Source: Ascarosepion bandense (Eukaryota; Mollusca; Cephalopoda; Sepiida; Sepiidae). From it: a DNA stretch of 64,000 nt. Position 1 is the first letter of the stretch. Each line of letters starts with the position of its first letter. The position numbers and the translations under genes are program-made. Of the stretch, positions 47,018 through 58,352 are shown one piece after another. The notes below the pieces were generated by a model. The model ran no database searches. It had not been told where the DNA came from and worked only from the letters and a program-made list of their open reading frames with translations. The DNA is taken from assembly GCA_037127315.1 (NCBI GenBank), contig JBBBDQ010000403.1, positions 1,500,001 through 1,564,000 on the forward strand, in the 5' to 3' direction.

Positions 47018-48510
47018 CAAGGGTTGTTCAAAAATTTCTGAGCCTCACCCAGAAAAAAGATCCATAGCTAAACATTTTTATTGTGGCAGCATACTACTAT
47101 AAGACTAGAAAAACTAATTTGAATTTCTGTCTTAATTTCTGTGCAGGTGAGGTCCATAAAAATGTGAGAGGGATGTGACAAATCTAAAAATGAACAAGAT
47201 GACTGAGCAGTTATAAATATTGGCAAAAAAAAAAAGGTATGACTCCCAAGGAAATTTATGAAGACAGTGCAGACACTTATTGAGAACTTTCCTTCCTATG
47301 CAATTGGGAAGAAGTTGGCCGTAGAATTCAAGTAGGGACAGGGACAGCACAGAAAATGACCCTCAGTCAGAGTGTCCAAAAACCTCAACCACTGATGAAT
47401 AATTTGATATCATTAATTGTATGGTTTTGCATTACAGAAAATTTTACAGTCCAACAGATAGTTATAGTCTATTCTGGTTCAGTCCATACTGTTTTGACTA
47501 AGATCTTGGCAGTGAGCAAGATGGGTGCAAAGAATACTGACACCAGAGCACAAGCTAAAGGGTTGACATTTCCAGGACACTTCTGACACACTTCTAGGCT
47601 AACCCTGAGAATTTCCATTGCAGATTAGTAACTCAAGATGAAACTTTGATTCAGGTTCAAAATGGTGAATCCAAGTTTCAAAGCAAATAGTGGAAACACA
47701 CTGATTCTCCAACCCAGAAATTCAAGCAGGCAGTGTCTGTTGGCAAGGTGATGGCTTCTTTTTTTTTTGTTTTTTTTTATTCTGAATGAATAATCATGAT
47801 AGACCACCTGGGAAAGAAAACGACTATTAATGAACAGTAAGTAATATGCATCAGAATTAAGACAAGTGATGAATTCACTTACGTGCAAATACCCTTGGGA
47901 AAGATATTAATCCATCTCTTCCCTCCAGTTATGGGTTAAATAATGGGACCGATTGGGTTCTATAGCCTTGGCTGGCAACCAGTCTACCACAGAATGTAAT
48001 GGCAACCTACTGTGGGATAATCTTCTGCCCAGTCAATCATGTCTCTTTCAAGATATGATCACCCAAGTGTGTATCACATATGGCACTTAACTGACTGACT
48101 GAAGGAAGCAGTCAAGTCAAAATGCAAAGGGAAGCTGACGGCAGGTGTGGTCTTGCTCCAGGATAACATGCCCATTTATACTGCTCAGGTTGCAGTAGCC
48201 GAAGCAGCCAACTGTGGCTTTGAATTGCTATCCCACATTCCTTATTCACCAGACTTCTTCCTGTTCCCTAAACTTAAATCCAACCTGCCTGGTCACTATT
48301 TTGGAAACAATGGTGAGATCATATGTGTTGTGGGGAAGTTTTTGGAGGACCAGGGCACCACCTTCTTTCATGATGGGATTGCAATGCTTAAGCATCATTG
48401 GACCAAGTGTATTGATAACAAGGGAGACTACACTGAAAAATAGTGAAAAATTGTCTTGTTTCTCTAACTCCTTTTGGGTGAGGCTTAAAACATTTTTTGT
48501 ATGACCCCTG
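47018..48510 (+). mobile_element. Mariner element (mariner-2) with both TIRs, interrupted by a SINE
   Basis: The TIRs of about 32 bp (CAAGGGTTGTTCAAAAATTT... at 47018 and its imperfect complement ending CCCCTG at 48510) are flanked by TA on both sides, as expected for Tc1/mariner. Transposase remnants run in order: CPKTSTTDE, SGSVHTVLTKIL, VDISRTLLTHFQANPENFH, LVTQDETLI, then after the SINE KGKLTAGVVLLQDNMPIYTA and an open C-terminal part (48147-48443) with FELLSHIPYSPDFFLFPKLK, ending RW-like KHHWTKCIDNKGDYTEK. The three catalytic Asp positions are recognisable, but frameshifts, stops and the SINE make it dead. Confidence 0.85.
47870..48101 (+). mobile_element. SINE-A, 5'-truncated copy inside mariner-2
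   Basis: It starts within the SINE-A body (gaattcacttacgtgcaaat) and runs to the complete tail cacttaactgactgactg. The tRNA head is missing, as in a 5'-truncated retroinsertion. It divides the mariner transposase between the first and second catalytic Asp. Confidence 0.8.
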
Positions 48511-48884
48511 TATATAAGGACTCTATGATAAATGAGCCAAGAGTTGTCTAACCATGTGGTGTGATTAGATGTTCACCTTTTAAGCTGCTGTAAAAAAAAA
48601 TACATTTTCATGTGACAAAACTATGTAACTCATCTTCAAATCTGGCTATGCTTTAAGTTTTGACATTGTGTTCATGTAGAAGTCAGAATTGATAGTGGTA
48701 TCTTAGAAATGAGGTCAAACAGTATGAATTTCTAACTGCAGGACCTATTCACCTCTCCTTACTGAGCTTCCATGAAGTGCTGCGTTCTAAACTTCCTGTG
48801 AATCTCTGTAGCACATTCTCCTTCCAAAAATAGAAATTATATGGCAGCTCTTCGCTTTTTTTTGTGTCTTAAGGGATAGGCTTA

Positions 48885-48930
48885 CCTGGGGTGGTAGCAC
48901 CTGTTAAGGTTCCAGCTATGGGCAAATAAC
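48885..48930 (+). repeat. Short repeat shared with 37420-37480
   Basis: 'ggtggtagcacctgttaagg' and 'ccagctatgggc' match the complement at 37430-37470. The flanking sequence from 48511 to 49570 shows no other recognised feature. Confidence 0.45.
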
Positions 48931-49574
48931 CATTAAACTGGAGTGAAGACACTATGAAAATATAAGAATAAGGTTTTATAATAAAAATACCAGCAATAAA
49001 TTTAAAAAAGAAATGTTACCAGCAATGCATTTGACTCTCGACAAAAACCCTCTACAAAAATGCATCAATGAAAAATGATCTACAAACTAATTTCTCACAA
49101 AAATACATATTCATATGAACCTATCCTAAAAATCTTGTTGATATTAAATAACCCATTGAGGTTGATATGCCTCCAAACAATAAACCCTAACCTAAACCTA
49201 GGGACAGCCATTTTGAAAGATTATGAAGGATTTATGTATTATGTGTAAAAAACATTTTATCACTAGGCTTCTTTATAGTTAAAAGTTAAATAAACAAATC
49301 AAAAAATAAATAAATAAAACCTATGCATTCACTAATATAATATTATTAGTATAATATGCTTAGTATATTTATAATGATTAGTTGTTTTGTTTTTATGACA
49401 TATCAACCTCAGCAGGTCATTTATTGCCAACTAAATTTTATTTATTTATTGCTGGTAATACCTTTTTCTTTCAACAATTTTATTGTTGTTTTTATATAAG
49501 TTTTGTATCTAGTAATACTTTTTTCTTTTCGAGTATCGAGATTCATTGGGATTTGTTTTTAAGGGTAGGGTCCC

Positions 49575-49747
49575 CAAGTCCTACCCTGTTATTTAACCCA
49601 TAACTGGAGGGAAGGGATGGATTAATACCTTTCCCAAGGGTACCAGTGCTTAAGTGAATGCAGGGTATTCAACTGGAATTCGAACTCTGCTCACCGATTT
49701 CTCTTTCCGAGCCGATATCCACTGCACTACAACACACATCCGTCACT
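49575..49747 (-). mobile_element. SINE-A tRNA-like head and body start, downstream of a 5S head
   Basis: On the - strand, A-box TAGTGCAGTGG (49729-49719) and B-box GAGTTCGAATTCC (49688-49676) are followed by the SINE-A body to about 49575, where it is truncated. It joins the 5S-like segment at 49748 with no gap. The other SINE-A copies here have no 5S part. Confidence 0.8.
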
Positions 49748-49870
49748 AAACGCTTACAGCACCTGGTATTTCCAAGCGGTCACCCATCTAAATACTGACT
49801 AGGCTCAATGTTGCTTAACTTCAGTGATCGAGCGAGAACCGGTGTATTCAACGTGATATAGTCGTAAGCC
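49748..49870 (-). mobile_element. 5S rRNA-derived head of a composite SINE
   Basis: The - strand starts GGCTTACGACTATATCACGT, continues ACACCGGTTCTCGCTCGATC, and includes GAAGTTAAGCAACATTGAGC (A-box region) and TAGATGGGTGACCGCTTGGA then AATACC (C-box region). It ends GGTGCTGTAAGC. That is a nearly full-length 5S rRNA of about 120 nt with scattered changes. Because it is fused to a SINE tRNA unit it is a retroelement head, not a functional rRNA gene. Confidence 0.85.
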
Positions 49871-50479
49871 TATTTATAATGAAAGGGATGGATTATTTAC
49901 TTATTAATCTGACGAATTTTTATGACTTCCGCATAATTTTTGGTGGATACTCATGTTTGATATTTTTTAAACAGTATATTTATTTTCATTTATTGGTCTG
50001 AATATTCAAGAGATGTTAGGGAAAAATATGTACTCTAGGAGAAAACGTCATTAGATCTGACATGCTTTGACTTCTCAGATCATCAATGCACTATGTAGCT
50101 AAGAGGTCAAGACACATCTGATCTAAGAACAGTTTCCCAGATCAGGTTGACTGACTCAAGAGTTTGATGTTGAAAGACTCATCAATCAAAACAGTTGTTT
50201 GATAAATGAAACTAAAGATTAATAACACATCTGTCCCTGATGAGTGTTTAAGATAAGTCACTTGAAATTTCCTTCTTTTATTGAATGTTATAATTCTAGT
50301 TAACTATTAAGTACCTTTTGGCAGAACCTCTGCTAAGCTGAAAACCAAAAAATGTTAAATTCTCATAATTTTCATATTTTTCAATTGTGTTATTATTATA
50401 TTATTCATATATACGTATTATGTATATATGTGTTATTTACATATATGTATAATATTAAAATATATAACATAAATATGTT

Positions 50480-50708
50480 ATAATATCACTACAAAAGTAG
50501 CTGTTTTGTTTCAACACTATATCTTATTAAGTGATGATGCTGATTTCAAGTCCTTGATCATCACTTGATAAGACAGTGTCAAAACAAAATAGCTACTTTG
50601 TAGTGGTATTATAATATATTATTATAAATTTTAAAAATATATTATTTACACTACTTTCTATTGAACACTTTTTAAAGAATTTTTTTTTTCATCCATACCT
50701 ATCCAATA

Positions 50709-50752
<44 letters not shown>

Positions 50753-50760
50753 CATCTGCA
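50480..50760. repeat. Partial copies of the PLE-4 flanking repeat
   Basis: 'actacaaaagtagctgtttt' (inverted) and 'caaaatagctactttgtagt' (direct) lie 90 bp apart with 'catcacttgataagacagtg' between them. A (TA)n tract (50713-50749) and a SINE-B tail word (gtcatctgca) follow, the same order as at 25.1-25.3 kb. Confidence 0.55.
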
Positions 50761-50849
50761 TATATAACATAGTACACTTGGTATACAATCCAGGTAAATT
50801 CTTCTGATAGAGATGAACTCAAGAGAACTCAATGTTAAATACATTTATT

Positions 50850-52271
50850 TAGGTACCTTCACTCATTTTTGATAACTAACTTTTAAATTGAATTTTTAAA
50901 AATAAAAAAAAATCTGCTTGAAACTTTTCTTTTTTAGTTTTAATTGAAAGCTAAATGATTAAATTTACAATTTACAATAAGCAAAATACTCTGGTGTATT
51001 TCAAACAGAAATTATATTGACTGGAATCTAAAATTTTCAATTTTTGAAAAAATATTCTTCAATTTTTCAGCCATTTCTCTTACAAAAATAAAATATACAA
51101 CTGTGACACATGATTTTTAGACAATTAGCAAATTTAATGTTAAATTAATCTGATTTACATTAGTATTACTTACTTATTGCATAAAATTTAGAATAAAACT
51201 ATTTCTTAAACACAGAGTTGAACTTTTGACCTTTCCCCCTTGTATTTGAAATGTGATGATAGCTTGACAGATGTGAGATAAAATGAGTGTATAGTGAACA
51301 CATAATTCTACAAATCTTTTTCCTATAAGAGGAGGAAGCTGTGAAACACATGACATTTTAATGTACACACAGAAATTACTATACAAATATAAATTTCAAA
51401 TACATAAAAAAAATTTAATTATTTCAAAAATACAAAGGCATGATGATTTGTATTAAATTTTTCAATTTTTGATCAGTAAATATAGTCTTCACTCAATAAA
51501 TTAATAAACTAATGATAACAAATCTTTGAAGTATTTTTTAAATATTTTTGAAACTTTATAAATTATTTTAATTAAAAAAGATCAAAACATTATGTTTAAA
51601 ATTTCATTATTAATCGGAAAATTTTTTTTCTTCAGATTACAATGTCCTTAACATATATTATTTATTAAAGCAATTAAAAGCTTATCAAATGAATAATATC
51701 ATAGTTTTATTGCAATTTTCATTTTAATATTCAGAGCAGATTTTCAGAAATAACGGCAAAATGTTTAAAATATAATAGAAGAGTTACATTCCGCAATGAA
51801 TTCTGTGTTTAACTAATATTCCCAACAAAATTTAATTTCTTAAAATTTAATGAATTTATGTGGAGTGGGGGTAACAGATATAGAAAATATAACTTTTCAA
51901 AATTATAATTTCAAAAATAATTATATTCATTTGTTCATAAGTCCTGAATGTTTCATTCTAACAATTATTTGATTTTTGCAAGAATTTCCAAGTTTATGTT
52001 TGTCACTGGAAAAAACTGAGTTATGTCATATGGTTTTCCATTTTAAACTCTCATAACGATTTGGTTAGGCCCTCACTATAATCAAAACAAGATTTTTTAC
52101 CAGAATAGAATATGTTAGAAAAGGATTAAAAAATTTAAAAATTAATTAAAAAATATATTGATCTTTCCTCTTAATAATAACAAACATTTTGATGAAAACG
52201 TTTGTTTTTATTAAGTTTGGCGCCTTTTTCTTCATACTATGCCATTTTTAGCAAATTAGTGGAGGTGCCTA
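50850..52271 (-). mobile_element. TIR element, copy 2 (no Helitron)
   Basis: The reverse-complement partner of 40954-42729. It starts TAGGTACCTTCACTCATTTT on the + strand and ends with the complement of TAGGCACCTCCACTAATTTG. The two copies are about 8 kb apart in opposite orientation. Confidence 0.7.
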
Positions 52272-52319
52272 CATATATATATATATATATATATGCACAA
52301 TGTATAATAACAGAACTAA

Positions 52320-53017
52320 GATTTATGTCTGTGTGTGTCTGTGTGTGTGTGTGTCCGTTATCTATAGACTCCGAAATGGCTGAACCGATTTTCTTGAAAA
52401 TTTACACAGTTGTACTATAAGCGTCTGCGAGTGTTCTTAGCCAGGTTTTGTGTCGAGGTACCCCCGATAAATATCGATAATTGAAAAAATCGGGTTATAG
52501 AAGGAGTGATGCGATTTTAATTAAATTTGATACACTCATAGACAAAGACATAAGAAACAATATTCAGAAGTTTCAAGGTTGCAGTTCTTACAATAGTGCA
52601 GAAAATCGATAATATATATATATAGAAAAAGCAAGATGTTTGTATGTGTGTGTCTGTTTATCGGCCTGTATGTTTGTATTTTTTCAGCCCTTTTATTTTA
52701 GTTTTTGTTTCGGGTTTGGCTCTAAGTAGGTATAATTGTAGTTCTTAGTCTCAGCCATGATACCATTTACTCAGAGGACTTATTTAGCCTTCAAAATTCA
52801 GTTTACGACGAAAAAAACTTATTTGATATCGATAACAGGAAATTAAAATTTGACTTGCATCCATTCATTTTTCTTTCAGTCTACGGTTTCACTTTAACTG
52901 GAAACAACCATTGCTTTTTAGTCTTTTGTGCCAACGTTCCAAAGAATCTGAGCTCCAGGACCATGGATTAGTTTTAAAGCTTTCATTATACCCAAGCAAC
53001 GCCGGGCTATACTGCTA
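52320..53017 (+). mobile_element. Helitron-like composite, third copy
   Basis: A TG tract and 'ttatctatagactccgaaat' start one element body up to about 52610. A second start-like segment (gaaaaagcaagatgtttgta, 52625) leads into the distal body and the 3' hairpin CCaagcaacgccGGG, ending CTAA before T at 53018. The 5' TC end is not clear. It looks like two related elements joined. Confidence 0.65.
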
Positions 53018-53102
53018 ATAATAAATATAAATTTATTTTAACCTTACCATTAGCATAACTCTGAGTTTCATGCATAATGCATTCACCAGGTCCAGACTGA
53101 AA

Positions 53103-53104
<2 letters not shown>

Positions 53105-53165
<61 letters not shown>

Positions 53166-53487
53166 ATGACTGAAAATGTAATTCTAATAACTGACTTGTA
53201 TATATATATATTCATATGTTATACATGTTTATATTACATTCTATTTGTATATTAAGTCTTGTTTAGGCTACATGCTGTGATATCTGTCAGAAATATTCTT
53301 TATTTAAGGCATCTCGTCTGCTTCATTTGTGTTACTGTGGGTGTATAATTTACACCACCTCAGTATTAGAAAGGAAACATTAAATTTGAAATAGAAAACC
53401 AGTTTTCAGTCAACTGTGTATTGGATCTATTGACCTGCATTCCCAGAAAAGTATTCACTATGATATGTTTAAAATAATGAAAATGTT

Positions 53488-53526
<39 letters not shown>

Positions 53527-53668
53527 TTAATGTAAAGGTGTATATCATATGAATATATATGAAAAATTATATAATGCATTATAAACAAGTATATAATATA
53601 AATATATATGAACAATTTTATATATATATGATGTAATATAAATGTGTATAATATGAATATCTATGAGC

Positions 53669-53717
<49 letters not shown>

Positions 53718-53946
53718 GTAATATATAGATGTATATAATATGTATATATGAACAATTATATATATAATGTTATATGAAGATGTATATAATATAAATATAT
53801 GAACAGTTATAACTGTTCATATATCTTTATATACATATTTATATTACATATTATATATATATATATAAACAATTGTTCCTATATTCATAGTATATATATA
53901 TATATATAGAATGTAATATAAACAGGTATATAATATGAATATATTA

Positions 53947-53980
<34 letters not shown>

Positions 53981-54149
53981 GTAATATAAACTTGTATGTA
54001 GTATGAATATATAGAAATATATATATATATATTTATAGAATGTAATACAAATATATAATATGATATATATGAACAGTTATAAATATATATTGAATATGAT
54101 ATAAATATATATTATATATATGTATATATATATATATATATATATGAAC

Positions 54150-54188
<39 letters not shown>

Positions 54189-54190
54189 GT
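53105..54190. repeat. AT-rich satellite/minisatellite block
   Basis: A (TG)n/(TA)n tract at 53105-53160 is followed by irregular tandem units of roughly 80-100 bp. They carry 'atgtaatataaatgtgtata', 'atatgaatatatatgaacaa' and (TA)n. Small frames in it are artefacts. Confidence 0.8.
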
Positions 54191-54400
54191 GTATTTTGGC
54201 AGCATTTTTTCATTAATACAGGTTTCATTGAATAATATAGACAAGTTCTGTCTATTTATTTTGTGTAAGATCCGTTCATATGATCTGATATGATTAGCTT
54301 GATAGTGTTGTCATGGAAAGACGACAAGAAATCGCAATAATTGTTGATTTTTTTATCAGGTCTAAGCTTTCAGCTTACATAAGCCATTATCAAAGGATGA
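54184..54400 (+). repeat. PLE-3 terminal repeat, left copy
   Basis: 'tgtgtgtattttggcagcat' through 'cataagccattatcaaagga' matches 56357-56562 nearly base for base. On the - strand it carries TTGATAATGGCTTATGTAAG then CTGAAAGCTTAGACC (54396-54360), a hairpin flanked by hammerhead-like words. Confidence 0.65.
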
Positions 54401-54559
54401 ACATTTAATGTTCAGTGAACATAGAACATTTAAATTATTATTTACAGAGTGGAGTTAAAAAATGTTCTGGCTGCTAGAAGACTCTATTTCTGGCTACTTG
54501 CTACACAAGCAGGAGTACCCAGTCATGGCTATTAGACAATTTCTGCAACTGCATCATGG

Positions 54560-55235
54560 TCAAAGCCAATGACAATTTTATTGAATAAATTTACTTTTTA
54601 GTGTTTCAAGATATTTTTGTGTAATTCTGGTGAATATATCTCTTAAAATGAGATGTCAGTGTTATTTTCATTTTTGCATAATTAAGGCGATGATTTGTTT
54701 GTCACACATTATATATGTAATATACGCATGCATACAATATTAGGACCTTGAATAAGTTCTTGCTGATTTTTCATGAAAAGTAATGTTTTATTTCCAAAAA
54801 ATTAGTAAGAAACATGTCACTGAAAGTATTGTCCATTCCTAGCCACTACATTAGAAAAATGACACGTCTTTTGAGGTTGGCAACAAGTCTACCCATTTTT
54901 TTTATCATCATAAAAATAAAAGTACTACTCAGCCAGGTCATGTGTCATTGATCAGAACATGTGATAACTGGACAGGGCAATGTCTAGTGAATATGGTGGG
55001 TGGGGGTAGAACATCCCATTTAAGCGTTTCCAAGTAGGTTGTTACCTGTTTTGTAATATGTGGCCTAGTATTGTCATGTTGCAAAATGCAAAATCACTTA
55101 GTCATGTCACTGCTCATATACTGGCCATTTTTTCTTTAATGTTTGATATAAATGCATCAGTTATAATCAATAGCAATCTCATGTGAGAGTTTTGGTCTGT
55201 TTGAGCAACTCATAATATACTACATTCAGCTGAAT
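54560..55235 (-). mobile_element. Mariner transposase C-terminal fragment (mariner-3)
   Basis: The - strand reads ILQHDNTRPHITKQVTTYLE then TLKWDVLPPP (about 55090-55010), the second catalytic region 'L.HDNARPH.A......L..L.WDVL.HP.YSPD' of mariner transposases. Decayed sequence to KKWVDLLPTSKDVSFF follows. The N-terminal half is absent. LINE-A follows directly at 55240. Confidence 0.65.
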
Positions 55236-55239
55236 ACAG

Positions 55240-55777
55240 AGCAGAAGCTTCAAACCATGGACCGCCTGCAGTCTCTCTCCCACCGGCGAGACGTGGCTTC
55301 CCTGTGTCTCTTCTATAAATACTTTCACAGCTTCTGCTCCGATGAACTTAGATCACTGGTGCCCCCTAAATACGAATTTGCACGAGATACTAGATTAGCA
55401 ACTAGATCCCACCCTTTTACAGTGAAACCGATAAAATGCAGCCGTAACTTCTACTCCAACAGTTTCTTTCCTCGCACTTCCCGACTGTGGAATTCTCTTC
55501 CAAACGATTGCTTCCCCGACGGCTACAATCTCCAGGAGTTTAAATGTAAGGTCAATACACACCTCCTAACACACTAACCTGCTCCCATTCTATCAAGCAC
55601 TCTTCCCATCTGCCCGACCCTCATCCTCGCTATCCTTACTCATCTGTCACCTTTCTCCTGACATTCCCTATGTCTATCCACTCCTACTCTTTACCTTCCC
55701 CTATGTAGCCCCATGCGCAATAGTGGCACTGGAATGCCTTGCTTGGGGTGAGATGATTAAAAAAAAAAAAAAAAAAA
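55240..55777 (+). mobile_element. LINE-A, youngest-looking 3' fragment with intact ORF end
   Basis: An open frame at 55257-55577 reads MDRLQSLSHRRDVASLCLFY, then KYFHSFCSDELRSLVPPKYE, TRLATRSHPF and NSFFPRTSRLWNSLPNDCFP, ending in a natural stop. This is the C-terminal end of a CR1/Jockey-like ORF2. A pyrimidine-rich 3' UTR, the family terminus CCTTGCTTGGGGTGAGATGA, and an A-run (55757-55777) complete the element. The higher GC content, intact frame and clean poly(A) suggest a more recent insertion than the other copies. Confidence 0.85.
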
Positions 55778-55958
55778 TTCAGTTTTGCAGCCAATGTTGA
55801 TGCATGGCCGGGCTTACCCCATGATCTTCTATGCTTAGGGTTATCGTATGATCTTCTATACTTAGGGTTATCATTCACCTTTCATCAATAGTCATGATAT
55901 GATGCAAAAATCCTTTCCTTTTCTGTTATTTAAATAGCTGTTCACATGTAACAAGATG

Positions 55959-56184
55959 TCAAAATTCAGTTTATGACAAAAAAACTTATTTGATATGGAT
56001 ACCAGGAAATCAAAATTTGACTTACATCCATTCATTTTTCTTTCAGTCTACAATTTCGCTTTAACTGGAAACAACTATTGCTTTTTAGTCTTTTGTGCCA
56101 ACGTCCAAAGAATCTGAGCTCCAGGACCATGGATTAGTTTTAAAGCTTTCATTACACCCGAGCAACGCCGAGCTATACTGCTAG
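55959..56184 (+). mobile_element. Helitron-like 3' half
   Basis: The distal body (caaaattcagtttatgacaa ... ttggaaacaactattgcttt-like) and 3' hairpin CCCGagcaacgccGAG are followed by CTAG (56181-56184) and T. The 5' half is missing. Confidence 0.7.
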
Positions 56185-56314
56185 TATATTATAAGAGGTC
56201 AAGTTCTTTGCAGATCAACCTGTCGTTCTACCTGCTGCTCATCTGGTCCTGGATGAAATTCTTTTTATCAGAGAAGAACCTCAGCATTCTTTCAAAAGGG
56301 TCTGAGAGTCAACG

Positions 56315-56356
<42 letters not shown>

Positions 56357-56360
<4 letters not shown>

Positions 56361-56565
56361 GTGTATTTTGGCAGCATTTTTTCATTAATGCAGGTTTCAT
56401 TGAATAATATAGACAAGTTTTGTCTTAATTTTGTGTAGGATCCGTTCGTACCGCCTGATATACTTGATGGTGATATCGTTGAAAGACAACAAAAAATCAC
56501 AGTAATTGTTGATTTTTTTATCGGGTCTAAACTTTCGACTCACATAAGCCATTATCAAAGAATAA
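56357..56565 (+). repeat. PLE-3 terminal repeat, right copy
   Basis: The direct repeat of 54184-54400, placed next to the PLE-3 coding remnant. The - strand hairpin motif is TTGATAATGGCTTATGTGAG then TCGAAAGTTTAGACC. (TA)n at 56320-56356 precedes both copies. Confidence 0.65.
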
Positions 56566-56569
56566 ATAT

Positions 56570-57280
56570 TAACACACAGTAAACATAGAACATTTAAGTT
56601 ATTATCAATAAAGAGAATTAAATTGAAAAATTTTATGTGGTCATGAAGTATGTGGTTGAGTTTTTTGTTGTAATCTGATTTGTTAAGTACAACAAAGATG
56701 TTCGCCTTGTCAGCTTTTTTTACAATTATGTGAGGGTGGTTGCGTAGTTCATGTGCAGCACTTTTTAGTTGTTTCGATAGAATTTTTGAGGAGCTTCTGC
56801 TTTTATCATGGCGATCTTTGAGTGCCTCAGCCTTAAGTAGATCTTTCAGTTCAGGCTTAACAGTTATAAGTTTTTCATCTTGTAGTTTAGTGATGCTTTG
56901 ATAGAGTGTTTCTATTTCAATTTTTTTAGTAAGCTGGTTATACTTACGGTATATATGGCAGTTAGGTCCAAGGTTGAGTAATTCTTTTTGGTGCTTAGTT
57001 CGTGGTTGGAAAGATTTATGAATTTATCGAATTTTTTGGGAAGAGTGATCGTGCCATTGTATAGTGAATTAAGTTTTTTTACAATTTTAGCACGGTGCTC
57101 AACTTCAGATTTTACGGTGATTTTGGATAGTCTGAGCATTATTTCTTCTAGTTGGTTGGAGGTAGTTATATCTTTCAGTTTGTTGTAGAGGTCATGTTTG
57201 TTCTTGTATAATGTGTCTAGATTTTCTTTCGCTATTTCAATTTGCCTTTTCACAAGGCTCCATTTATATTTCAAGGTGGT
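56570..57280 (-). pseudogene. PLE-3 N-terminal region
   Basis: On the - strand, LVKRQIEIAKENLDTLYKNK starts an open 120-codon frame (57274-56912), which runs through FDKFINLSNHELSTK. Then come QKELLNLGPNCHIYRKY (after a frame change), ETLYQSITKL, ELKDLLKAEAL and KKADKANIFVVLNKSDYNKK (about 56720-56665). It is the same family as PLE-2 (shared LV.RQIE, LNLGPNC.IY, KKADKANIFVV). It stops before the RT core. Confidence 0.75.
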
Positions 57281-57290
57281 GATGGTGGTA

Positions 57291-57293
<3 letters not shown>

Positions 57294-57335
<42 letters not shown>
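57294..57335. repeat. (TA)n microsatellite
   Basis: About 20 TA units at the PLE-3 5' edge. From 57336 to 58050 the sequence is AT-rich with no recognised feature. Confidence 0.9.
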
Positions 57336-57338
<3 letters not shown>

Positions 57339-58049
57339 TTATAATAGAAATATATAATAAGAAAAAATATATATGTAATTTATATAATATAAATAAATAC
57401 CTACTAGGATCATACAATCATTGATGAAAGTTTTCTAAGACTCTTAAGTAATATCTCCTAATTTTGAAACTTTTTGTTGTTTGAAAATTAAAATTGCGTG
57501 TTCATAAAAAATCTGTTTGAGCATTTGAGAAATGGTAAAATCAGTTATTGTGAATCGCATGAAGACATCAAAAAATAGAAACCTAAGTCATGGAAATAAC
57601 TCATTTCTAATTAAAAAATATGAGTATAAATACATATGTTGTGTGTGTGTACAATATGAGTATATATATATATCTGTATATGTGTATTTGAATGACATTT
57701 TGTATAATTTTGAAGCTGTGATCATAAATTTATATTTAAATTGATATCTTAACAAACTAAGCAGGATGCATTATTTTAATTATTATAAAATGTGTATTTC
57801 CTACCAAATTACTATTTTTATTTTATATTCAGTAATTGTTAGACATTGAATGTGTCCCTTTATAATTAAAGAATTTGAATTTTTTCTTTCCTTTATGTAG
57901 ACTACAGGTATCTCTAAATAAATTTTGTAAGAATAATTCTGGTCACAATATGATGCATGTGACTATTAGTCTTGTAATTGTGTGTAGTTATTCTATTCCT
58001 ATTCAATTATTTCACAGCAACTAAGGCAATAAATCCTCTAAGACGCAAG

Positions 58050-58300
58050 AGATTACTGAGTGTTAGAGAATATGAAAATGAAAAAAAAAACACTATTAAG
58101 GAGTGAGAACAGTAAAAGAACAAGATTGATTAAGATTGAATTAAGATTGATTGACATTGCATTTAAATTTTTGAAAATCAAAATTGTCTTGGAAGCAAGG
58201 AGCTGGAAGTGAGCTCTACAAGCAAGAACTGCAAGAGAAAAATCTGTTAATATAGAACTCACGGTTACAACTGGCAATTTCAACTGTAAGATGAAGCATC
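58050..58300 (-). mobile_element. LINE-A C-terminal scrap
   Basis: Words shared with other LINE-A copies: 'attgacattgcatttaaatt', 'gaaaatcaaaattg', 'tgagctctacaagcaagaac', 'ctgttaatatagaactcacg'. It is the decayed complement of the C-terminal domain. Confidence 0.55.
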
Positions 58301-58352
58301 TGTGCATTTGTTCTTGTCTGTTAGAAAAACCAAAACACGACATTGAAATGAC

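Noticed and set aside
49748..49870. Functional 5S rRNA gene
   Set aside because: It is fused directly to a SINE, carries substitutions along its length, and lacks a T-run terminator at the 5S end.
53070..53548. Small frames in the AT satellite
   Set aside because: Ile/Tyr alternation produced by (TA)n.
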